Shown in pieces: positions 24,031 through 26,251 of a stretch of DNA of 26,251 nucleotides. Positions within the stretch are counted from its first letter, which is position 1. Each line of letters opens with the position of its first letter. The notes under the pieces are model-generated. The model was not told the origin of the DNA, did not search any database, and was given only the letters and a program-made list of their open reading frames with translations. Source of the stretch: CAZRIE01 sp964600075. Lineage in GTDB: Bacteria > Bacteroidota > Bacteroidia > Flavobacteriales > Flavobacteriaceae. Made by a program: the position numbers and the translations under genes. The stretch spans positions 1 to 26,251 of the forward strand of contig CAZRIE010000058.1 of the NCBI GenBank assembly GCA_964600075.1, written 5' to 3'.

Positions 24031-25581
24031 ATGCTAAACCTAGCTGCCTTATTAGAAAATAGTGCTCAAAAATATGCCAACAAAACTGCCTTTACCTTTA
24101 TGGATACAAGTCTCAGTTTTGCTCAAATCAATGGCGCTGCCAATCAAGTTGCAAATGGATTGGCCGACTTGGGAATTCAACAAGGAGACAAGGTTGCCCT
24201 CAGTTGTTTTAACCTTCCCTATTTCCCTATTATTTACAACGGAATTCTAAAAGCCGGTGCCGTCGTAGTTCCATTAAGTGTTTTGCTAAAGTCAGATGAA
24301 ATCAATTATCATCTCGAAAATAGTGATGCAAAGGCCTATTTCTGTTTTACGGGAACGGAAGATTTACCCATGGGGCAGATGGGTTATGAAGGTTTTCAAA
24401 AAACAGAAGCTTGTAAGCATTTTATCATGATTATGCCCAAGGGTGATATGCCTTCCTCGATAGAAGGAACAAAAACTTTGGGAAGCCTCATGCAAAATCA
24501 ATCCCCCAGTTTTGATACCGTAGCAACCAAATCTTCTGATACGGCTCTTATCATATATACTTCCGGTACTACTGGAAGACCAAAAGGCGCCGAATTAACG
24601 CATTCTAATCTATTTGCAAATACAGTTTTGAGCGCTGATTTATTCAATTGTAAATCTGAAGATATCCATCTCATTGTATTACCGCTGTTTCATATTTTTG
24701 CCATGGTCGTGATGATGAATACGGCCTTGTACAGGGGTGCTACTTCCATATTATTACCACGTTTTGATGCGGAAACAGTTTTAAACGCACTCGACAAATA
24801 CAAGGTCACGGTATTCGCGGGAGTGCCGACCATGTACTGGGGACTCAACAATTACCTGGATACTAACAATTTTGATATTTCAAGCATAAAATCGAATTTA
24901 AAAAGTTGCCTATCAGGTGGGGCTTCCTTACCCGTTCCGGTGCTTAAAAAGTTCGAGGAGCGTTTTGATATTATTGTTCTAGAAGGTTATGGCATGTCTG
25001 AAGGTTCTCCGGTAGTGACATTTAATCAATTAGACATTGGTAGAAAAATAGGCTCCGTTGGTACTCCGGTTTGGGGGGTACAAGTGAAGTTGGTAAATGA
25101 GGAAGGAGAATCCGTACTCGTTGGCGAAAAAGGAGAGCTCTTGTATAAAGGGCATAATGTAATGAAGGGGTATTATAAAAATCGCGAAGCCACGGCAAAA
25201 ACCATTGTAAACGGTTGGTTACATTCTGGTGATATTGCGGTACAAGATGAAGACGGTTTCTATTTTATAGTTGACCGAACGAAAGATATGATTATCCGTG
25301 GAGGACTCAATGTGTATCCGAGGGAAGTAGAACAGGTCATGATGAAACATCCTTCAGTTTCTATGGTAGCTGTGATAGGAGTTCCACATTCGAAAATGGG
25401 AGAAGAGATAAAGGCGTTTATAGTATTGAATGAAGGGAAAACTGCCACAGAAGAAGAACTAACGGAATATACCAGAACAAATATAGCGGCCTATAAGTAC
25501 CCAAGAATTATGGAAATAACGGAAACACTTCCTATGAGTGCTACGGGAAAAATTCTTAAAAAAGAACTTAGAAAGGTGTAG
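24031..25581 (+). CDS. Acyl-CoA synthetase (AMP-forming, fatty-acid-CoA ligase-like)
   Basis: This ANL-family enzyme activates a carboxylic acid with ATP and CoA. The AMP-binding motif YTSGTTGRPKG is at residues 176-186. The A5 motif YGMSEGSP, GELLYKGHNVMKGYY, and the hinge GWLHSGDIAVQDEDGFYFIVDRTKD follow. The catalytic Lys507 is in SATGKILKKEL. The 516-residue length fits long- or medium-chain acyl-CoA ligases, but chain preference cannot be told. A downstream dehydratase-like gene starts 17 bases after the stop, so a hydroxy acid such as 4-hydroxybutyrate is a plausible substrate. Confidence 0.93.
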   Translation: MLNLAALLENSAQKYANKTAFTFMDTSLSFAQINGAANQVANGLADLGIQQGDKVALSCFNLPYFPIIYNGILKAGAVVVPLSVLLKSDEINYHLENSDAKAYFCFTGTEDLPMGQMGYEGFQKTEACKHFIMIMPKGDMPSSIEGTKTLGSLMQNQSPSFDTVATKSSDTALIIYTSGTTGRPKGAELTHSNLFANTVLSADLFNCKSEDIHLIVLPLFHIFAMVVMMNTALYRGATSILLPRFDAETVLNALDKYKVTVFAGVPTMYWGLNNYLDTNNFDISSIKSNLKSCLSGGASLPVPVLKKFEERFDIIVLEGYGMSEGSPVVTFNQLDIGRKIGSVGTPVWGVQVKLVNEEGESVLVGEKGELLYKGHNVMKGYYKNREATAKTIVNGWLHSGDIAVQDEDGFYFIVDRTKDMIIRGGLNVYPREVEQVMMKHPSVSMVAVIGVPHSKMGEEIKAFIVLNEGKTATEEELTEYTRTNIAAYKYPRIMEITETLPMSATGKILKKELRKV

Positions 25582-25598
25582 AGTTTTGATTTGCCAAA

Positions 25599-26251
25599 AT
25601 GAAAGAAGAAAACAATCCCAAGAAAATAGTTTCCGGAGAAGATTATATCAACTCCTTGCGAAATAGAAGCCTGAAAGTATATTTATTTGGCGAAGAAGTC
25701 AAAGATCCGGTCGATAATAAAATCATCCGTCCTTCGATAAATGCGTTGGCCAAAACATATGATTTGGCCCTAAGCAATCCTGATTTGGCTTCTGTGATTT
25801 CTCCTTTTACAGGAGAACGCGTAAGCCGATTTTTACATGTGTGTTTAAGCGCTGAAGATTTGGTAAAACAAAACAAAATGCAGCGTAAATTAGGCCAACT
25901 CACAGGCACTTGTTTTCAACGTTGTGTTGGCATGGATGCCTTCAACGCCTTGTATTCGGTCACTTTCGAAATGGATGAAGAATTAGGAACAACCTATCAT
26001 TCTAGAATGAAAGATTTCTTAAAAACAATGCACACCTACAATTATGTAGTTGGGGGTGCTATGACTGATGTAAAAGGAGATAGAAGCCTTGCGCCACATC
26101 AACAAGAAGATAAAGATATGTTCGTGCATATCACAAAACGAACAGCCGAGGGGGTATACATTACGGGAGCAAAAGCGCATCAAACCGGTTGTATCAATTC
26201 ACATTATATGATGGTCATGCCCACAATGCGTTTGGGTGAAAAAGACAGCGA
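25599..26251 (+). CDS. 4-hydroxybutyryl-CoA dehydratase-like protein (AbfD/HpaB superfamily), 3' end off the window
   Basis: The first 217 codons are present with no stop. The sequence follows the N-terminal domain of 4-hydroxybutyryl-CoA dehydratase (AbfD): DYINSLRNRSLKVYLFGEEV, then IIRPSINALAKTYDLA, then KMQRKLGQLTGTCFQRCVGM and DAFNALYSVTFEMDEELGT. GAMTDVKGDRSLAP and GAKAHQTGCINSHY follow. Cys105 and Cys109 (CFQRC) match the two N-terminal ligands of the AbfD 4Fe-4S cluster (Cys99 and Cys103 there). That pair is not expected in plain flavin monooxygenases of the HpaB type. The enzyme would form crotonyl-CoA from 4-hydroxybutyryl-CoA. The remaining His and Cys ligands lie beyond the window. 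The start is 17 bases after the ligase stop, a clear operon arrangement. Confidence 0.85.
   Translation, partial: MKEENNPKKIVSGEDYINSLRNRSLKVYLFGEEVKDPVDNKIIRPSINALAKTYDLALSNPDLASVISPFTGERVSRFLHVCLSAEDLVKQNKMQRKLGQLTGTCFQRCVGMDAFNALYSVTFEMDEELGTTYHSRMKDFLKTMHTYNYVVGGAMTDVKGDRSLAPHQQEDKDMFVHITKRTAEGVYITGAKAHQTGCINSHYMMVMPTMRLGEKDS

Overview
The window looks like chromosomal DNA of a flavobacterium (Bacteroidota, probably a marine Flavobacteriaceae). Signs of this are the AT-rich spacers, promoter boxes of the Bacteroidota form TTG-N17-20-TAnnTTTG, a FeoB followed by a tiny Cys-rich FeoB-associated protein, a CzcA-type pump fused to a TolC-like domain, and families common in that group (DUF2141, carboxypeptidase-like regulatory domain, MGH1-type glucosidase). 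Genus is not resolved. Identities come from motifs and remembered family features; no search was run.

Layout. 1-49 is the 5' part of a tRNA-Asn on the minus strand. 127-1485 (minus) is the site-2 protease RseP, divergent from a SCO/SenC copper chaperone (1644-2327). 2590-5568 is a ferrous-iron uptake operon: a candidate metal-regulator site, a leader with a 34-codon ORF and a long imperfect hairpin over the feoA start, then feoA, feoB (4-base overlap) and a 47-residue Cys-rich membrane protein. A secreted carboxypeptidase-regulatory-like protein (5749-7287) converges on a DUF423 membrane protein. 7841-9223 is a TetR regulator plus short-chain dehydrogenase unit with two matching palindromic operators. 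Small minus-strand genes follow (SnoaL-like, DUF2141, an unknown membrane-anchored protein), interspersed with short dispersed repeats. A large cytosolic glucosidase (10931-13570) and a secreted PIG-L deacetylase (13692-14504) come next.

14713-22119 is a metal and redox stress cluster, all on the plus strand: a His-rich exported protein, a CzcA-type efflux pump fused to a TolC-like domain, a six-copy heptanucleotide repeat, the lipoprotein adaptor, an OsmC-type peroxidase and a VIT1/CCC1-type metal transporter. After about 570 bases without a recognisable gene comes a lipid/short-acid catabolic operon: a broken short-chain fatty acid transporter (22691-23041), TesB thioesterase, acyl-CoA ligase and, cut by the window end, a protein resembling 4-hydroxybutyryl-CoA dehydratase with the cluster-binding Cys pair. 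This last group suggests activation and dehydration of a hydroxy acid such as 4-hydroxybutyrate, feeding crotonyl-CoA into beta-oxidation.

The observations most worth checking are the feo leader structure, the two TetR operators, the internal signal-like segment in the pump fusion, the heptanucleotide repeat, the transporter pseudogene and the AbfD-like gene. No CRISPR array, prophage or insertion sequence was seen.
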